Assembly (NCBI GenBank): GCA_963921335.3
Contig: CAWUFC020000001.1
Location: 2,418,001-2,482,000 of the forward strand
Reading direction: 5' to 3'
Length of the DNA: 64,000 nucleotides
From: CAWUFC02 sp963921335
Lineage (GTDB): Bacteria; Pseudomonadota; Gammaproteobacteria; Pseudomonadales; Halieaceae
Shown: piece by piece, positions 61,397 to 64,000 of the stretch
Position numbering within the stretch: the stretch's first letter is position 1
Layout of the letters: each line of letters begins with the position of its first letter
Notes under the pieces: model-generated
Told to the model about the DNA's origin: nothing
Databases searched by the model: none
Seen by the model: the letters and a program-made list of their open reading frames with translations, nothing else
Translations under genes and position numbers: made by a program

Positions 61397-62304
61397 ACCC
61401 TGAAGAGATTGAAAGCCTGGTGCGCGCAGAGCTGGCCAGTGCCGGCCCCGATTCACGACGTCTATTTCACGGTCGCGGTCGCACCTTGCTGGGATGGGAG
61501 CAGGTGACGATTGACTATTTTCGTCCATTCATCCTCATTACCCTGTTTGATGACACGCCAGCGGCTGAGGCCACGGACCTGGCTCAGGCACTGTCGGAAT
61601 GGGGTGCGGCGGCTGGTGTGACAGCGGTAGCGGTGCAGTCGCGAACAGATGGACGCGGGCGCATTGATGTGATGGTGGGGGATTTGCCCCGCAAACCGAT
61701 CGCGCATGAAGCAGGTCTGGATTTCGGTCTGCAACTGGATCATCGCCAGAACCTGGGTTTTTTCCTGGACATGGCCTGTGCGCGTCGCTGGCTTCAGGAG
61801 CGCGCTGAAGGCAAGCGAGTTCTGAACCTGTTTGCCTATACCTGTGCTTTTTCGGTGGTCGCCTGCGCAGGCGGAGCACACTCGGTGGTCAATCTGGATA
61901 TGGCTTCCGCCGCGCTGCGACTCGGTCAGCAGAATCACCAGCGTAACGGTTTCAACACCGGTGTGAGCTACCTGGGTCACAATCTGTTTCGTAGCTGGTC
62001 AAAACTGCGTCGGGCGGGGCCCTTTGATGTGCTGGTAGTGGACCCGCCAACGCGTCAGCCCGGCAGTTTTGTGGCGGAATCTGATTATCAAAAAGTAATC
62101 AGTAAACTGCCCGGACTATGTGCACCTGGGGCTGATCTCTTACTCTGCCTTAATTCACCCCATCTGGAGACTGCCTTCCTGCAGGAGCTGGTGGCTGAAT
62201 ATGCCCCCGGGTTTGAGTTTCAGCAGCGGCTGGCAAACCCCGACGCCTTCATCGATGTGAACCCGGAACTTGGTTTAAAGGTACTTTGGTACCGGAGCCC
62301 ATAA
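61393..62304 (+). CDS. Class I SAM-dependent methyltransferase (RlmI-like core)
   Basis: A 303-residue methyltransferase. SAM-binding VLNLFAYTCAFSVVACAGGA near 140, DMASAALRLG, and VVDPPTRQPGSF, the catalytic loop, match the core of the rRNA cytosine methyltransferase group RlmI/RlmK, but the N-terminal PUA domain of RlmI is absent or degenerate. An RNA substrate is a guess. It ends the overlapping gene chain starting at 57208. Confidence 0.82.
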   Translation: MNPEEIESLVRAELASAGPDSRRLFHGRGRTLLGWEQVTIDYFRPFILITLFDDTPAAEATDLAQALSEWGAAAGVTAVAVQSRTDGRGRIDVMVGDLPRKPIAHEAGLDFGLQLDHRQNLGFFLDMACARRWLQERAEGKRVLNLFAYTCAFSVVACAGGAHSVVNLDMASAALRLGQQNHQRNGFNTGVSYLGHNLFRSWSKLRRAGPFDVLVVDPPTRQPGSFVAESDYQKVISKLPGLCAPGADLLLCLNSPHLETAFLQELVAEYAPGFEFQQRLANPDAFIDVNPELGLKVLWYRSP

Positions 62305-62321
62305 AAGCGTGGGCAATAGCG

Positions 62322-62762
62322 CTATAGCGATAGGATGTAGTGCACAACCTGTTGGGTCATGATGGAGGAGCCTTCACGCAGGGCTTGCCGCACCTGCATG
62401 ACATTGGTCATTGAACGCTCCATGACCGACGGTGGTAAATCGTCCTCTTCACTCAGGGGAATACCAAGTTCCAGCTCTGAGCGTGAAGACAGGGACAGAA
62501 AACCCTTCTGGCTGAGTACAGCCTGGTCGAGGGCTTCTTCGCGGATCGTCTCGTAAAACTGGATGTAACCCTGGTCGGCGAGCCAGACCATGGCGGAGAA
62601 ACAGGACTGGTAGCGCTCTGTGTGTAGGCCGTACTCGTCAGGCGTGTCCGGGCCGCATATGTCATCGACGTAAAGGATGGTTTTGCGCGGGAAGCGCGTA
62701 TACAGGTGCAACATAATCAGCGCGACGTCGCGATAAAAATCGTCAATGTTGAGGTCGGCCAT
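62322..62762 (-). CDS. Conserved hypothetical protein
   Basis: A 146-residue protein with no motif I can name. The N-terminal part (DDFYRDVALIMLHLYTRFPRK) is amphipathic; no signal peptide or membrane helix is visible. Middle part: YLDDICGPDTPDEYGLHTERYQ-like with one Cys. Its C-terminal segment (SVMERSMTNVMQVRQAL) is probably helical. Similar hypothetical proteins occur in gammaproteobacteria as I recall. Convergent with the methyltransferase gene; the 17-base gap contains a small ATAGCGCTAT palindrome. Confidence 0.75.
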   Translation of the reverse strand: MADLNIDDFYRDVALIMLHLYTRFPRKTILYVDDICGPDTPDEYGLHTERYQSCFSAMVWLADQGYIQFYETIREEALDQAVLSQKGFLSLSSRSELELGIPLSEEDDLPPSVMERSMTNVMQVRQALREGSSIMTQQVVHYILSL

Positions 62763-62854
62763 GTGCCAGGTCTGTCCTTGTACTTGAGCGCTTGCTGGTA
62801 AACCGCTAGTGTACGAAAACCCTTAAAGACTGACCAGACAGAGTGAGAGCGGGC

Positions 62855-63247
62855 ATGAGTGATCAGGACAACAACGAACAGTGGCGTGACAAGCTGACGC
62901 CGCAGGAATATGCCATTTGTCGGGAAAAGGGCACCGAGCCAGCCTTCACCGGTAAGTACTGGGACTGCAAGGAGCAGGGTGTATACAACTGTAAGTGCTG
63001 CGGTGAACCGCTGTTTCTCTCAGATACAAAATACGATTCCGGCTGTGGCTGGCCCAGCTTTTTTCAGCCTGCAGACGGCCAGGTGATTCGGGAAGAGCGA
63101 GACACCAGTCACGGCATGATCCGCACCGAGGTGATGTGCGACAAGTGCGGCTCTCATCTTGGGCATGTGTTTGAAGACGGCCCCCAGCCCACCGGGCTGA
63201 GGTACTGCATCAATTCTGCCTCTATCGACCTGGACAAAAACGCCTAG
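62855..63247 (+). CDS. msrB: Methionine-R-sulfoxide reductase
   Basis: Repairs oxidised methionine (R epimer) in proteins. 130 residues. Zinc ligands in CKCCGEPLF and CDKCGSHLGHVFEDGPQPTGLRYCINSASI with the catalytic Cys near 119; the family motif KYDSGCGWPSF. ATG at 62855 is preferred to a GTG at 62843; upstream is a GAGAGCGGG element. Convergent with the ABC permease gene. Confidence 0.95.
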   Translation: MSDQDNNEQWRDKLTPQEYAICREKGTEPAFTGKYWDCKEQGVYNCKCCGEPLFLSDTKYDSGCGWPSFFQPADGQVIREERDTSHGMIRTEVMCDKCGSHLGHVFEDGPQPTGLRYCINSASIDLDKNA

Positions 63248-64000
63248 GATTCGAATTTGTGCTTGCGGAACCAGTGGGTTGCCCACAACAGTAAACCCGC
63301 GAGTACGATCCCGGACAGCATGCCGGGTAGATCCAGGTCAGACAGGGCCGGCGCGAGGGTATCCATCGACTGAGCCCCGGCTTGCTCATCCTCTGAACCC
63401 GGAAAACGTGCACTAATGGCTTCGCTGATCCAGCCACCGCCGAGAAACAGCTCATCGATGATGATCAGCGCCAGGGGAATGGCAATGGCCATCAGCAATG
63501 GTGAGCGGCGGGCCGCAGATGAACAGAACAACAACCAGGCGAACACCGGAGCGAACCAGATTACGGCTATGGGCCAGGCCAGTAGCTGGCCGCCGTACAG
63601 GCTGACAAAATTGATGTTGTCCAAAATCACCAGGTTGGGGTCCATGTCCATTCGCCAAACCAGCAGTATGGCCAGCAGGGCCCAGGCCAGTTGGGTGATG
63701 AAAGACGCACCGATATAGATGACAGGTGCAACCAGGGCTATGGTGCCGATCTTGGCCAGGATTTCATCGCGCTCAGACACGGGCATTGATTTCCAGAACA
63801 GGACACTGCGATCGCGACGGTCCTGGTAGAAAGTTCCGAGCAGGTAGTTGCAGCACACACCAAACAGTACCAGCATGAAGAACAGGTGTAGGGCGTTGAG
63901 AATATTGTTCAGAGATCCAATTTCCTCGTCCAGTTGTTGAGCCAGCTTGTCGCGTTGATCGGGCTCAAAACTCCAGTCGCGGCCAAAATCCCACTCGCTG
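63244..64000 (-). CDS. ABC-2 type transporter permease, partial
   Basis: The 3' portion of a gene that enters from the right window edge. The frame is open to position 64000; the ATG at 63876 is inside the gene, not its start, since SLNNILNALHLFF continues the protein upstream. It shows several hydrophobic segments, YFQDRRDRSVLFWKSMPVSE-like sequence (GTFYQDRRDRSVLFWKSMPV) and a C-terminal basic tail RKHKFES, the layout of an ABC-2 permease. The substrate and the matching ATPase are outside the window. Confidence 0.85.
   Translation of the reverse strand, partial: SEWDFGRDWSFEPDQRDKLAQQLDEEIGSLNNILNALHLFFMLVLFGVCCNYLLGTFYQDRRDRSVLFWKSMPVSERDEILAKIGTIALVAPVIYIGASFITQLAWALLAILLVWRMDMDPNLVILDNINFVSLYGGQLLAWPIAVIWFAPVFAWLLFCSSAARRSPLLMAIAIPLALIIIDELFLGGGWISEAISARFPGSEDEQAGAQSMDTLAPALSDLDLPGMLSGIVLAGLLLWATHWFRKHKFES

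Noticed and set aside
1..64000. CRISPR arrays, tRNA or rRNA genes, insertion sequences, prophage
   Set aside because: No spaced direct repeats, no tRNA cloverleaf or rRNA-like sequence in the short gaps, and no transposase or integrase among the proteins.

Overview
This window looks like chromosomal core DNA from an aerobic marine-type gammaproteobacterium. My best guess is the Halieaceae/Spongiibacteraceae side of Cellvibrionales, inferred from gene content and from memory of Pseudomonas relatives, not from any search. Coding density is very high: no gene-free stretch reaches 300 bases, and the longest gaps are about 160-200 bases at 1-162, 10538-10700, 17619-17783 and 36848-37044. I saw no rRNA, tRNA, CRISPR array, insertion sequence, integrase or prophage gene. 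Many starts are GTG or TTG and many neighbouring genes overlap by 1-11 bases, so long translationally coupled operons are the rule.

Layout. 1-2.7 kb: a lipoprotein, a TetR regulator and malate dehydrogenase. 2.8-10.5 kb: ttcA followed by a complete System I cytochrome c maturation operon, ccmABCDEFGHI. 10.7-17.6 kb: smc, zipA, ligA and a small SLT-like lipoprotein (chromosome and septum maintenance). 17.8-22.5 kb: a three-gene unit coding for a 2-oxoacid oxidoreductase (fused gamma/alpha subunit plus TPP beta subunit) and a GltD-like flavoprotein carrying its own ferredoxin domain. 22.5-33.3 kb: a phosphate-starvation locus, phoBR-pstSCAB-phoU-porin, with PhoB boxes before phoB, pstS and the porin, then a convergent DUF47 gene. 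33.4-34.4 kb: hisC. 34.4-48.1 kb: the TCA block, with fabH-like and gltA leftward and sdhCDAB-sucAB-lpd-sucCD rightward from a compact divergent promoter region. 48.2-49.6 kb: a wax ester synthase/diacylglycerol acyltransferase gene broken by one in-frame amber codon. 49.7-53.7 kb: htpG behind a heat-shock-type promoter, then gpsA, sixA and a DUF4892 gene. 53.7-57.1 kb: folE, prmB, aroC, a small membrane protein and gcvR. 57.2-62.3 kb: a seven-gene chain of overlapping genes (yheU-type, tusA, epmC, 5'-3' exonuclease, pdxB, NAD-kinase-like, SAM methyltransferase). 62.3-64 kb: a conserved hypothetical, msrB and the 3' part of an ABC-2 permease gene that runs off the window.

How the genes work together. 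Central carbon oxidation dominates: mdh, gltA, sdh, the 2-oxoglutarate dehydrogenase complex and succinyl-CoA synthetase cover most of the TCA cycle, and the ccm operon supports the respiratory chain that reoxidises the products. The 2-oxoacid oxidoreductase unit at 17.8-22.5 kb offers a second, ferredoxin-type route for 2-oxoacid chemistry in the same genome; it is the best candidate here for a poorly described system. The Pho locus is a self-contained regulon whose three promoters share one geometry: 7-base half-sites 11 bases apart, ending 10 bases before a -10 box. Its PstC and PstA carry large extra domains inserted after the first membrane helix.
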